From Chlorogloeopsis sp038404745 (lineage in GTDB: Bacteria > Cyanobacteriota > Cyanobacteriia > Cyanobacteriales > Nostocaceae), in assembly GCF_038404745.2 (NCBI RefSeq), contig NZ_JAYKTT020000087.1:1-64000 (forward strand): a DNA stretch of 64,000 nucleotides, read 5' to 3'. Of this stretch, positions 53,431-62,508 are shown in pieces (the stretch's first letter is position 1; each line of letters begins with the position of its first letter). The notes below the pieces were generated by a model, which did not search any database, was not told the origin of the DNA, and saw nothing but the letters and a program-made list of their open reading frames with translations. Position numbers and translations under genes: made by a program.

Positions 53431-53673
53431 TTACATCTTACCTTTCTGCATTACTTCTTGAAGATGGTGGCGAATTTCCTGTGCTTGCTCAATATCAGAC
53501 TGACGCAATTTTTGGAACAACTCTACACAAGGCTGAGAGCCAGCTTCCTGCGCATCTTGGATATAGTTATCGTAAGCTTTAATTGCTTCGCCTTTATTTT
53601 GCAACACGGTGAGAAAGTCATACTCTAGGTTGCTAATAGGATTTTGAGACTGTTTATCCGCAGTTTGAGTCAT
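53431..53673 (-). CDS. Small helical conserved protein
   Basis: An 80-residue all-helical protein: NLEYDFLTVLQNKGEAIKAY, DNYIQDAQEAGSQPCVELFQ, KLRQSDIEQAQEIRHHLQEV. The pattern of two amphipathic helices with Glu and His spaced as YD..T.L...EA...Y and ELF..LR..D...A.E.R.HL resembles a half of a ferritin-like four-helix bundle, so a dimeric bundle is plausible. Metal binding is not shown. Function unknown. A hairpin follows the stop. Confidence 0.75.
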   Translation of the reverse strand: MTQTADKQSQNPISNLEYDFLTVLQNKGEAIKAYDNYIQDAQEAGSQPCVELFQKLRQSDIEQAQEIRHHLQEVMQKGKM

Positions 53674-53848
53674 AGATTCTACCCTCTTTTAAGTTTTCTA
53701 CTTCTCTTCTACCTTTCCTCAAACAGGCATTCATCTGTCGAAAAGCGTATGCAAGAATACAACTAAAGTGTAGGCATGAAAAAATCATGCTGAGTCTTGA
53801 TGCGCTAATTTGTAGCGTGAAGGTAATATTTTGTCTATCTTCAGGTAT

Positions 53849-54388
53849 TCAACCAAACTCTTCAGACTGACGAGAATGCTCCAATTCAAAATCTTTTTGC
53901 TTTTGGTTTTCTTCAAGATAGACAATCGGGCAAAATTTGGTGTTCGCGCTCATGCAATCCATATGTGGTGTTTTAGCACATACAATTAATAACGCACCCA
54001 AAATAAATAATAAGCCGCAAATTGATGCAGCCTTAATCCAAGAAATTTCTAATGCTCCGTGAACAACCACCTCTCGGAGCACGGATACAATTGTTATCTC
54101 AACGGCTACGCCTACAGCAATGCTGTGTTCCTGTAAGTAAACCATTAACAATCGAAAAAGCTCAACCAAAATCAAGATGAACAGGATTTTGGCAGTCACA
54201 AGTTTATAGTCAAATTGTTGTGTAAGGGCAATAAATATTCCCCACAACTGCATAAACATAAGAGCAAATAAACTAAAACAGAGGACAATCACGATTAAAT
54301 CTTGGAAAGCCTCCATGTTGCGGACAAGCCAATGTCGGTTCAGCCAGCGATCGCATAACAAAAATTGGCTTTTAGAACGCTTTCTCAT
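53849..54388 (-). CDS. PsiE-family membrane protein
   Basis: A 179-residue protein with four membrane helices: LIVIVLCFSLFALMFMQLWG, ILFILILVELFRLLMVYL, VAVEITIVSVLREVVVHG (amphipathic) and AASICGLLFILGALLIVC. This is the phosphate-starvation-inducible PsiE-type layout. The soluble C-terminal tail has four Cys/Met-rich positions (CAKTPHMDCMSANTKFCPIV) not usual for PsiE and then a charged end. ATG 54388 (MRKRSKSQF) is a plausible start; a GTG at 54445 would add 19 residues. Neither has a good ribosome-binding site. Role in phosphate stress is inferred only from the family name. Confidence 0.75.
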   Translation of the reverse strand: MRKRSKSQFLLCDRWLNRHWLVRNMEAFQDLIVIVLCFSLFALMFMQLWGIFIALTQQFDYKLVTAKILFILILVELFRLLMVYLQEHSIAVGVAVEITIVSVLREVVVHGALEISWIKAASICGLLFILGALLIVCAKTPHMDCMSANTKFCPIVYLEENQKQKDFELEHSRQSEEFG

Positions 54389-54478
54389 GAATTTTCCATT
54401 GGTACTGGGACAATTTCTGAACACACCAGCGAGTTTACCCAACACCTTCTATTTTGATTGATTCTGAAATATTGTGCC

Positions 54479-55444
54479 TCAGCGAGGCTGGTTATTCATA
54501 TTTTGTATCTGTTGTAATAATTGCTCAGTTTTGCTTACCCATTCAAGATGATTCTGAGTTTTGTATAAATCTCTAGCAGACTGTAAAACTTTTGTTGCGT
54601 CTGCATATTGTCTTAATTGTATAAAAACTAACCCTGCACCATAATAGGCGTTGGGATAACTAGAATTTGCTTGAGCTGATTTTCTGAAGGCTTCTAATGC
54701 ATCTTGCAATTTACCTTGGTTATATAAAACTGAGCCAAGACTGTAATGAGCTTCTGGATATTTGGGATTAATTTTTACTGCTTTTTGAAAGGCATCTTTA
54801 GCTTGATTAATTTTGCCTTGCTGAAGGTAACACATTCCCAGATGATAGGCTGGCTCAGGTGCATTTTTGCTATATTCAATTGCTTTTTTAAAGGATGCGA
54901 TCGCTTTTTCCCAATCTCTTTGCTCTTGTCTTACCAAACCCAAGTTGTAATGAGCAACTCCAAGTTGGGGATCGATTTCTAAAGCTCTTTGCAAGTAATC
55001 ATTTGCTTGCTGGAGATTTCTTCCTTCTAACAGTGCTCCTCCTAAATTCGCGTAGGCAAGAGCAAACTTAGGATCGGCTTGAGTAGCTCGATAAAATGCA
55101 TCTGCGGCTGGTTGTAATTGTCCTGATTGTCGCAGTGCTAATCCCAAATTATAGTGAGCTGGGGCAAGAGTGGGATCTAACTGGGCTGCTTTTGAGAAAG
55201 CCGCGATCGCATCTTCTACTTTCCCACTTTGAACAGACTGCAATCCTTGGTTTAAATAGTCTACAGCGTTTTTAGAATTATTCTGGGCCAACAACGGGCG
55301 ATGTGGAGCAGGGGAAGAAGCGAAAGATGAAGATGAATAGAAAAGACTGCTGATTTGAAAATAAGGCAGAAAGCAGAGGGCAGAGGGCAGAAGGCAGTAG
55401 ACGCGTAGTGGCTTCCGTAGGTAGGTAAAGAAAGTTTTTTTCAT
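54479..55444 (-). CDS. Exported TPR protein with a repeat-derived signal peptide
   Basis: The 321-residue protein has about seven TPR units from residue 60 to 300, for example VDYLNQGLQSVQSGKVEDAI, LAPAHYNLGLALRQSGQLQP, PEAHYSLGSVLYNQGKLQDA and YPNAYYGAGLVFIQLRQYAD. The N-terminus MKKTFFTYLRKPLRVYCLLP then SALCFLPYFQISSLFY is a signal peptide or anchor. Its hydrophobic core (residues 9-25, DNA 55370-55420) is encoded by TGCCTTC/TGCCCTC heptamers and a GACGCGTAG-type repeat found in spacers across the window. No other ATG is available before the TPRs. Function is probably protein-protein scaffolding outside the cytoplasm. Confidence 0.85.
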   Translation of the reverse strand: MKKTFFTYLRKPLRVYCLLPSALCFLPYFQISSLFYSSSSFASSPAPHRPLLAQNNSKNAVDYLNQGLQSVQSGKVEDAIAAFSKAAQLDPTLAPAHYNLGLALRQSGQLQPAADAFYRATQADPKFALAYANLGGALLEGRNLQQANDYLQRALEIDPQLGVAHYNLGLVRQEQRDWEKAIASFKKAIEYSKNAPEPAYHLGMCYLQQGKINQAKDAFQKAVKINPKYPEAHYSLGSVLYNQGKLQDALEAFRKSAQANSSYPNAYYGAGLVFIQLRQYADATKVLQSARDLYKTQNHLEWVSKTEQLLQQIQNMNNQPR

Positions 55445-56056
55445 CCGTTCTGATGTACGCAGTTCAGCAAGGGCTACTTACTAATATCAAACTTAACAGT
55501 TCAAAAATACGATATTTTTAATCGAGCATCTTAATTTGAATAGTCAAACTGAACTGTAATGAATGCAAACAACACTTGTTTATTTTCCTTCTATCTTTTC
55601 CTTAAGAGCAACCCCAGTGTTGCCAATCACAACTCGCTACGCATGAGTCAAATCCTCTTTCTTTCTGCCTCTCCGAAGCTTTGAACGGAGGTTTCCTCCG
55701 CACCCTTACGGGAAGACGCCTCCGGCGTCTACAAACTTCTCTCTGCCTTCTGCCTTGTTTCTTGATAGTGATGCTTGCATAGATTTATTGTTTCGCAACA
55801 GTTTAGATTACAATTTATTTACAAATATTTGAGTTTAGTTAAAATCTATTCATTAAACTTAAATCTCTTCTATAAAAATTTGTAAAAATTTAATTTTATC
55901 GAGTTTAATCTTACAACAATATACGATTTTTTGCGGCTTGGTTAAAGGCGAGTTAATGTCAAATTAAAGACGGGATAATTCGTTAAATAACCGTTTTGAT
56001 CCCTGCATCAATTAAGGATAACGCGGCTAGATGTGGCTAACCGCAAGGGAGGTTTT
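55445..56056. other. Divergent spacer
   Basis: About 0.6 kb between the TPR gene and the EF-G-like gene. A GC-rich mosaic of small palindromes (GGAGGTTTCCTCC and GACGCCTCCGGCGTC, 55687-55730) and TGCCTTC repeats lies left of centre; the right half is AT-rich promoter-like sequence. No gene seen. Confidence 0.5.
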
Positions 56057-58105
56057 ATGAACGAAAAAGTAAATTCGGGTTCGCGAAATGTTGCAATTGT
56101 CGGCCCATATTTAAGTGGGAAAACGACTTTACTAGAAAGTTTGTTATTTGTAACAGGAGCTATTTCCCGCAAGGGCAGTGTCAAAGATGCTAACACCGTA
56201 GGAGATAGTGCTCAAGAAGCACGCGATCGCCAAATGAGTGTGGAAGTTAGCGCTGCTAGCACCGAGTATAACGGCACTCGCTTCACCTTTATTGACTGTC
56301 CCGGAAGTGTAGAATTTGCTCAAGAAACTTACAACGCCCTGATAGGAGTCGATGCGGCAATTGTTGTTTGCGAACCCATCAACGATCGCGTCCTCACCCT
56401 TGCCCCCCTATTTAAATTCCTCGACGATTGGGAAATTCCCCACCTCGTCTTTGTCAACAAAATGGATCGGGCAAACATCCATGTCCTAGAAACACTACAT
56501 GCCCTCAAAGCTGTTTCTAGCCGTCCTTTAGTAGCGCACCAATACCCAATCATGGGAGGGGAGCAGCTAATTGGCTTTATCGATTTAGTCACTGAGCAGG
56601 CCTATCATTATCATTCAGGCGCACCTGCTGATCCTGTACCGTTTCCCGAAGAACTTAAAGAAGAAGAACACACCGCTAGGGCAGAAATGCTCGAAGCTCT
56701 AGCCAACTTTGACGATCACTTACTAGAAGAACTTTTAGAAGACATCGAACCGCCCCAAGAGGAAATCCTTAAAGATTTAAAAATGGAATTAGGGGCAGAT
56801 TTGGTAGTACCAGTATTCTTTGGTGTTGCCGAACAAGATTATGGCGTTAGACCTTTACTAGAAGCCTTATTACGAGAAGCCCCCGAACCAGAAACAACAG
56901 CAGAACGTCGTTTAAGTAAAATCAAAGACAATAGCACTTTAGCCCAGGTATTAAAAACTTACTACACACCTCAAGGTGGCAAACTATCTTTGGTGCGTGT
57001 TTGGCAGGGTAAATTAACCGATGGCATAGTCCTCAATGGCATTCGTGCTGGCGGTATTTACCGTCTCATGGGGCAACAGTTACAACAAGTAAATCAAGTT
57101 GGGGCTGGAGAAATTGTTGCTTTAAGCCGAATGGAAGGCATCAAGACTGGAGATACACTTTCGACAAACTCGCAAGCAGTGCAATTACCCAAAGTCGAAC
57201 AACTAGAACCAGTTTATGCCCTAGCCATTATTCCCGAAAAACGCAACGATGAAGTGAAGTTGAGTAGTGCCATCACCAAGCTGTTAGAAGAAGATCCATC
57301 TTTGGCTTGGGAACAACATGGTGACACTCACGAAGTTATCCTCTGGGGACAAGGCGAGATTCACCTACAAGTGGCACTAGATCGCCTGCGTCGCAAGTAT
57401 AACTTGCCGATGACGACTCACTTGCCACAAGTACCTTACAAAGAAACAATCCGCAAAGCAACTTCATCGGTTCACGGGCGCTACAAGCACCAAAGTGGCG
57501 GACACGGACAGTTTGGCGATGTTTATCTCGACATCAAACCCTTAGGACGCGGCGAAGGTTTTAATTTCAACGAAACCATTGTTGGCGGCGTCGTTCCCAG
57601 ACAGTACATTCCTGGTGTGGAAACAGGTGTGCGAGAATTTTTAGCACATGGGCCTTTGGGTTTCCCTGTTGTCGATGTGGCGGTAACGCTAACAAATGGT
57701 TCCTACCACAGCGTTGATAGTTCTGAACAGGCATTTAAACAAGCTGCTCGCCTGGCAATGCAAACAGGATTGCCTCAGTGTCAACCCACTCTCCTAGAAC
57801 CAATTATCCGTGTGCAAGTAACAACACCTAGTGAATTTACTTCTAAGGTGATGCAACTTTTAACTGGTAGACGTGGACAAATCTTGGGTTACGAAGCAAT
57901 CCATGATTGGCAAGGCTGGGATAGCATCACAGGTTACTTGCCCCAAGCAGAGATGCAAAACTTTATCGTAGAGTTGCGATCGCAAACACTCGGCGTCGGT
58001 TCTTTCCATTGGGAATTTGATCATCTCCAAGAAGTACCGGACAAACTTGCCGAACGCATCCTTGCCGCTAATAGTGGTAATGGTGGTAACGGCAATAGCA
58101 AATAA
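56057..58105 (+). CDS. EF-G-like translational GTPase paralogue with altered catalytic switch II
   Basis: A 682-residue five-domain EF-G homologue. G1 is GPYLSGKTT in place of AHVDAGKTT; G3 is DCPGS where canonical EF-G has DTPGH, so the catalytic His is Ser; G4 NKMD is intact. Domains III-V are complete (EQHGDTHEVILWGQGEIHLQ, VPYKETIRK, GHGQFGDVYLDIKP, VVPRQYIPGVETGVREFLAH). The switch differences are characteristic of the EF-G-like class distinct from the main translocase; its role is not established. ATG 56057 follows AAGGGAGG; an upstream GTG is in frame but unneeded. Gly/Asn tail at the end. Confidence 0.9.
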   Translation: MNEKVNSGSRNVAIVGPYLSGKTTLLESLLFVTGAISRKGSVKDANTVGDSAQEARDRQMSVEVSAASTEYNGTRFTFIDCPGSVEFAQETYNALIGVDAAIVVCEPINDRVLTLAPLFKFLDDWEIPHLVFVNKMDRANIHVLETLHALKAVSSRPLVAHQYPIMGGEQLIGFIDLVTEQAYHYHSGAPADPVPFPEELKEEEHTARAEMLEALANFDDHLLEELLEDIEPPQEEILKDLKMELGADLVVPVFFGVAEQDYGVRPLLEALLREAPEPETTAERRLSKIKDNSTLAQVLKTYYTPQGGKLSLVRVWQGKLTDGIVLNGIRAGGIYRLMGQQLQQVNQVGAGEIVALSRMEGIKTGDTLSTNSQAVQLPKVEQLEPVYALAIIPEKRNDEVKLSSAITKLLEEDPSLAWEQHGDTHEVILWGQGEIHLQVALDRLRRKYNLPMTTHLPQVPYKETIRKATSSVHGRYKHQSGGHGQFGDVYLDIKPLGRGEGFNFNETIVGGVVPRQYIPGVETGVREFLAHGPLGFPVVDVAVTLTNGSYHSVDSSEQAFKQAARLAMQTGLPQCQPTLLEPIIRVQVTTPSEFTSKVMQLLTGRRGQILGYEAIHDWQGWDSITGYLPQAEMQNFIVELRSQTLGVGSFHWEFDHLQEVPDKLAERILAANSGNGGNGNSK

Positions 58106-58480
58106 TTTTGGATAAATCCAGAATTCACCAATTTGCAAGTAGGGACACCCACAAGGGGTGTCCTTAATTTGATTTTGGGATATGCAACCCTCGTTACCTT
58201 GTTACTAGGTTCAACCTGGTGACGATAACTACAGCCTCTGGTTCTCTCAAAAATTTATCATTAGGACTGACGCAAAATTCCTCTAAAATCCTCTTGACTC
58301 CGTGTCCTCTGCGTCTCCTGCGGTTTATTCTTGCATAACTCCCCAATGCGGCTTGGGTGACTCAAGCTAGGTGGGATGCACAGAAGCCCCACACTGAGGA
58401 CATTTCGGCAATGGGTGAGAGAGCAAATTATACTGTAATGGTTAAGTAATTATTGCGTCTTAACTATACAGGAAATACTT
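58106..58480. other. Spacer with terminator and repeat
   Basis: 375 bp. Contains the terminator of the EF-G-like gene (58143-58176), a CCTCTAAAATCCTCTTGACTC repeat (58273-58293, same as at 38397) and the promoter region of the prohibitin-like gene. Confidence 0.55.
58143..58176 (+). terminator. Terminator of the EF-G-like gene
   Basis: GGACACCC (58143-58150) and GGGTGTCC (58156-58163) form an 8-bp GC-rich stem with a five-base loop, followed by TTAATTTGATTTT. Confidence 0.7.
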
Positions 58481-59359
58481 ATGAATTTTATATTTTCCCT
58501 GCTGACAAGCTTGATTGCAATTCTTGTCTTTCTCAACTCAGGAAAGATATCTAGTGAAAAATCTCGCTGGGCAGTTCGCGGAATTACTATATTAATTGGT
58601 GCGCTCGCCATCCTCGCTTCTATTTCCAAAATCTTGGTAATCGTACCACCAGGCAATGTCGGAGTCATTAACTTATTTGGTCGAGTTAGTGATAGTACAC
58701 TCAGCCCTGGTGTACATTTCGTCACCCCTTTTGCCAATGTCCTCAATTTTTCCACCCGGCTAAAGGATGTCAAGGAAAACGTAAATGCTACATCACAAGA
58801 AGGATTGAGCTTAAATATGGATGTTAGCCTTCAGTATAAGCTCGATCCGCAAAAAGCAGCAGCAGTGTATAAAAATATTGGTGTGGATGAGAAAGAACTT
58901 GTGATATCTCGATTTCGCTCAACCGTGCGGGCAATTACAGCCAACTACCCAGCAGTCGCTGTTTATTCTACCAAACGCCAAGAAGTAGCCGAGCAACTTG
59001 ACCAACAACTCACTCAACAGTTACTTCCCTTAGGCTTTGTAGTGGAAGAAGCACTGTTGAGAGATATCAAAATGCCGGATACTCTTCAAGCTGCAATTCA
59101 AGAGAGGCTCAAAGCAGAGCAAGAAAGTCAGAGAATGAAATTTGTTTTAGAAACAGAGCGTCAAGAAGCAGAACGCAAGCGCATAGAAGCCAGAGGAATT
59201 GCTGACTCTCAAAAAATTATTTCCAGTGGACTTACTAACTCTGTGCTGCAATTGCGAGCAATAGAAGCTACAGAGAAACTAGCCCAATCTTCCAACTCTA
59301 AAGTAATTGTTGTCGGTGGCGAAAAAAGTACACTACCGATACTCTTGCAGCAACCGTAA
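58481..59359 (+). CDS. Prohibitin-like SPFH-domain membrane protein
   Basis: The 292-residue protein has two N-terminal membrane segments (residues 3-20 and 33-55), an SPFH domain (about 50-215: VPPGNVGVINLFGRVSDSTL, TPFANVLNFSTRLKDV, QEGLSLNMDVSLQYKL, RSTVRAITANY) and a coiled-coil tail (RLKAEQESQRMKFVLETERQ, EAERKRIEARGIADSQKI). Prohibitin homologues form large rings in the thylakoid or plasma membrane and modulate FtsH-type proteases; this is family knowledge. It is monocistronic. Confidence 0.9.
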   Translation: MNFIFSLLTSLIAILVFLNSGKISSEKSRWAVRGITILIGALAILASISKILVIVPPGNVGVINLFGRVSDSTLSPGVHFVTPFANVLNFSTRLKDVKENVNATSQEGLSLNMDVSLQYKLDPQKAAAVYKNIGVDEKELVISRFRSTVRAITANYPAVAVYSTKRQEVAEQLDQQLTQQLLPLGFVVEEALLRDIKMPDTLQAAIQERLKAEQESQRMKFVLETERQEAERKRIEARGIADSQKIISSGLTNSVLQLRAIEATEKLAQSSNSKVIVVGGEKSTLPILLQQP

Positions 59360-59390
59360 TAGCTCGTAAAATGCGTCTTGTAATACCCAA

Positions 59391-59423
59391 AGATCCCCAA
59401 CTTTTCTAAAAAGTTGGGGATCT
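59391..59423 (+). terminator. AGATCCCC palindrome downstream of the prohibitin-like gene
   Basis: AGATCCCCAACTTTT (59391-59405) and AAAAGTTGGGGATCT (59409-59423) form a 15-bp perfect stem around a three-base loop. It resembles the palindrome at 1731-1757, and is followed by GTGTTTT. Suitable as a terminator, 31 nt after the stop. Confidence 0.7.
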
Positions 59424-59465
59424 GTGTTTTAGGATTGCTATAGATTGATTTTTTACTCCTACTTT

Positions 59466-59654
59466 ATGGAAATACTACAAACTTGGCATATTGTCAAGCG
59501 CATTGCTGGCAATTGCGAAATTATCCCCAGTAACGAAGCCACTGGGGATGAAAACCCAGAGATTATAGAAAAGTGGGGGCCTTTTGATTCCCAAGGGGAA
59601 GCGATCACCCGTCGTATTGGACTAATCAGAGGGGGCAAATGCCAACCCATATAG
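59466..59654 (+). CDS. Small conserved hypothetical protein
   Basis: A 62-residue protein: MEILQTWHIVKRIAGNCEII, PSNEATGDENPEIIEKWGPF, DSQGEAITRRIGLIRGGKCQ. The pattern W.I....G.C.I.P, WGPF.S..EAI.RR.GLIR.GKC.P is compact, with two Cys. It looks like a small conserved cyanobacterial protein; the regular residue spacing argues against chance. The function is unknown. ATG 59466 (MEIL) is preferred to an upstream in-frame start. It ends convergently with the Ctp protease gene 27 bp away. Confidence 0.65.
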   Translation: MEILQTWHIVKRIAGNCEIIPSNEATGDENPEIIEKWGPFDSQGEAITRRIGLIRGGKCQPI

Positions 59655-59680
59655 ATTAAATAATGAGAAATTCTCCATTT

Positions 59681-60976
59681 TTAATTCTTGTCTGCCCTGG
59701 AACCTTGAGCAGCAATTTCTTTGCTTAATACTTCCACAGCTTTAGCAAATTGGGGATCTGCTAGAGTGCCGAGTTTGTCTCGCTCATTCAGCCACAAATC
59801 TTGTCGTTGTTTATCATTCAAGTCTACAGTTATATTTGGGCTAATACCGTGCTTATTAATATCTTTACCACTAGGAGTATGGTACTTAGCAATTGTCACT
59901 GCTAATCCCGAACCATCGCCCAGAGGACGCACTGATTGCACTAAGCCTTTACCGAAGGTTTGACTACCCACAACAACAGCACGCTTATTATCTTGTAAAG
60001 CACCAGAGAGAATTTCACTAGCACTGGCACTACCCTTATCTACCAATACAACTAGGGGTTTATTTGTCAAAGCGCGTCCATTCGCAACTTCTTTTTCTGT
60101 CTCACCCCTGCGGTCAATTGTAGAAACAATCCCACCTTTATCCATCCACATTCTGGCAATTTCTACACTGGAGAACAATAAGCCACCAGGATTACTACGC
60201 AAATCTAGAATATATCCAGTTACCTGTTTGTTTTCTAAATTTTTGATTGCGTCTCGCATTTCTTTCGACGCATTAGCGCTGAATTGCTTCAAACGGATGT
60301 AGCCAATATTACCTGCTGGAGATTGTTTTTGAGAATATTCCACAGGATGAATTTCAATTCTTGCCCGTGTGATAGTAAATTCTTTTTGCTGATTATTGCG
60401 CAGAATTGTTAGTTTGACTTGGGTTCCTGGTTCACCTCGGATTAGGGCTACAGCTGCATTCGTATCCATACCCTCGGTGCTTTTACCGTTAATCATGACG
60501 ATAATATCTTTTGCCAAAAGACCAGCCTTAAAAGCAGGTGTGTCATCAATTGGGGCAATTACAGTCAGCTTTTTGGTTTTTTCGTCCAAACCTATTTGGA
60601 TACCAATACCAGTCAATTCACCAGAGGTATCCACTTGCATACTTTTGAACTCTTGTGGATCCATAAACCGAGTATATGGATCTTCTAGCTTCTTAAGCAT
60701 TTCGCGGATAGACTTATAAGCTTCCTGCTTGCTGGTGTAAGACTTGTTCAAATACTCACTACGTATAGCTTGCCAATCCACCTGATTAAAGGTGCCGTCT
60801 ACGTATTGGCGGTTGATAATTTGCCAAACTTCATCTACTAATTCTTTGGGACTTTCTTCAAATAAAGCCTGTCCTCGCGAGTGAATACCAAGACTAGTAA
60901 CTGCGATTGTGGATAAAGTCACAACCGTAGCACCCAAAGTAAGCCCAGTACTTATAGTCTTTCTTGCAATCGCCAT
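59681..60976 (-). CDS. C-terminal processing peptidase (S41, Ctp family)
   Basis: The 431-residue serine protease has a signal peptide (MAIARKTISTGLTLGATVVT then LSTIAVTSLG), a cap segment (ELVDEVWQIINRQYVDGTFN), a PDZ domain (GELTGIGIQIGLDEKTKKLT to GEPGTQVKLTILR, about 115-205) and the tail-specific protease core with Ser in DKGSASASEI and Lys in GSQTFGKGLVQS. The Ctp family in cyanobacteria includes CtpA, which matures D1 of photosystem II, and CtpB and CtpC paralogues; which one this is cannot be settled here. The ATG at 60976 begins the signal peptide; an ORF extension to 61174 lies in non-coding-looking sequence. Confidence 0.93.
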   Translation of the reverse strand: MAIARKTISTGLTLGATVVTLSTIAVTSLGIHSRGQALFEESPKELVDEVWQIINRQYVDGTFNQVDWQAIRSEYLNKSYTSKQEAYKSIREMLKKLEDPYTRFMDPQEFKSMQVDTSGELTGIGIQIGLDEKTKKLTVIAPIDDTPAFKAGLLAKDIIVMINGKSTEGMDTNAAVALIRGEPGTQVKLTILRNNQQKEFTITRARIEIHPVEYSQKQSPAGNIGYIRLKQFSANASKEMRDAIKNLENKQVTGYILDLRSNPGGLLFSSVEIARMWMDKGGIVSTIDRRGETEKEVANGRALTNKPLVVLVDKGSASASEILSGALQDNKRAVVVGSQTFGKGLVQSVRPLGDGSGLAVTIAKYHTPSGKDINKHGISPNITVDLNDKQRQDLWLNERDKLGTLADPQFAKAVEVLSKEIAAQGSRADKN

Positions 60977-61281
60977 GATGAGAGCTGCGCCAGAGGGACG
61001 AAAATTGTGTATAGGTATGCTCAATCTAACACAGGCTACCACTGTAGAGACGGAGCAGATTTTGTAATTTCCAAAAAAATGCTTGATGATCCGGAGATTG
61101 TGGTATCCGACTATACAAAAATTAGAGATCGGGAACGCTTGTGAAGACACGGAAATCGGGAGACGCGGGGACAAGGAGTTGAGGGAGGTGAGGAAGTAAT
61201 CAAAGTAAATTCTTCCCCATCTTCCCTATCTCTTTCTCTTCCACTTCCCCCTCCTATTCCTAACCCCTAGTCTCTAATTCT

Positions 61282-62508
61282 TTAAGGATCAATCCACCGC
61301 CCGTCTGCCTTGATTAGGTTAATTAACTCCTCTACACCTTTATCTTCAGGTACTTTTTTAATTTCTTCCCTACCACGATAGAGAGATATATAACCAGGGG
61401 TTTTGCCTACATAACCATAGTCAGCATCAGCCATTTCTCCGGGGCCATTCACAATGCAACCCATTACTGCTATGTCCAGTCCGGTTAAATGTTTGGTAGC
61501 TTCCCGGACTTTGTGCAGCACTTCTTCTAGGTTAAATAAAGTGCGCCCGCAGGAAGGACACGCAACGTATTCGACCATAGTTTTCCGCAATCCCAAGGCT
61601 TGCAGAATACTGTAGCAGACGGGAATTTCTTTTTCTGGAGACTCAGTTAGAGATACTCGAATTGTATCGCCAATTCCATCAGCTAACAAGGTAGCAATAC
61701 CCGCAGTGGATTTAATTCGTCCATATTCACCATCACCAGCTTCTGTGACACCCAAGTGTAGAGGATAATCCATACCAAATTCGTCCATTCGCTGTGCCAT
61801 CAAGCGATAGGCAGCTACCATCACTGGTACGCGTGAGGCTTTCATAGAAATTACTATGTTGCGGAAGTCTAAAGATTCACAAATACGAATAAACTCTAGA
61901 GCAGATTGCACCATTCCTTCTGGAGTGTCACCGTAGGTGAACAACATCCTTTCGGCAAGGGAACCATGATTAACTCCAATGCGCATGGCTTTACCTTGAT
62001 CCCGCAAAGATATCACCAAAGGTTCCAGAGTTTCGCGAATTTTCTCCCCGATTTCTTCAAATTCAGCTTGAGTGTATTCGGTTCTGCTAGAGTTGGGTTT
62101 TTCAAACACATATAATCCCGGATTAATCCGTACTTTTTCTATATGTTTAGCAACTTCCAAGGCAATTTTCATGCCATTGTGATGCACATCGGCCACAATC
62201 GGCACATCTTGATAAGTTCTTATTAATTTTTGTTTAATTTCTGCTAAAGCTTTGGCATGAGCCATGCTGGGTACAGTAACGCGGACAATTTCGCAGCCAA
62301 TCTCGTGTAGACGACGAATTGCAGCTACCGATCCATCAATATCAAGAGTGTCTTCGTTAATCATTGACTGCACCACTACGGGGTAGCCTCCGCCAATGAT
62401 TACATTTCCAACTTTGACAGGACGGGTTTTTCGCCGTTTGATTGTTGTATCCAAAGTCGATTGACTAGATACAGGATTTGATGTGAAAGGTGGGGGCAGA
62501 GTTTGCAT
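61282..62508 (-). CDS. ispG: 4-hydroxy-3-methylbut-2-en-1-yl diphosphate synthase IspG
   Basis: The 408-residue [4Fe-4S] enzyme of the MEP isoprenoid pathway (GcpE) uses ferredoxin as electron donor in cyanobacteria. TIM-barrel markers are GNVIIGGGYPVVVQSMINED, IVRVTVPSMAHAKAL, PIVADVHHNG, KVRINPGLYVFE and RIGVNHGSL. The cluster ligands are in VACPSCGRTLFNLEE and AVMGCIVNGPGEMADADYGY. It is complete. A leading stretch (TLPPPFTSNPVSSQSTLDTT) precedes the first conserved strand. The Ctp gene follows in the same direction, 306 bp downstream. Confidence 0.97.
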   Translation of the reverse strand: MQTLPPPFTSNPVSSQSTLDTTIKRRKTRPVKVGNVIIGGGYPVVVQSMINEDTLDIDGSVAAIRRLHEIGCEIVRVTVPSMAHAKALAEIKQKLIRTYQDVPIVADVHHNGMKIALEVAKHIEKVRINPGLYVFEKPNSSRTEYTQAEFEEIGEKIRETLEPLVISLRDQGKAMRIGVNHGSLAERMLFTYGDTPEGMVQSALEFIRICESLDFRNIVISMKASRVPVMVAAYRLMAQRMDEFGMDYPLHLGVTEAGDGEYGRIKSTAGIATLLADGIGDTIRVSLTESPEKEIPVCYSILQALGLRKTMVEYVACPSCGRTLFNLEEVLHKVREATKHLTGLDIAVMGCIVNGPGEMADADYGYVGKTPGYISLYRGREEIKKVPEDKGVEELINLIKADGRWIDP

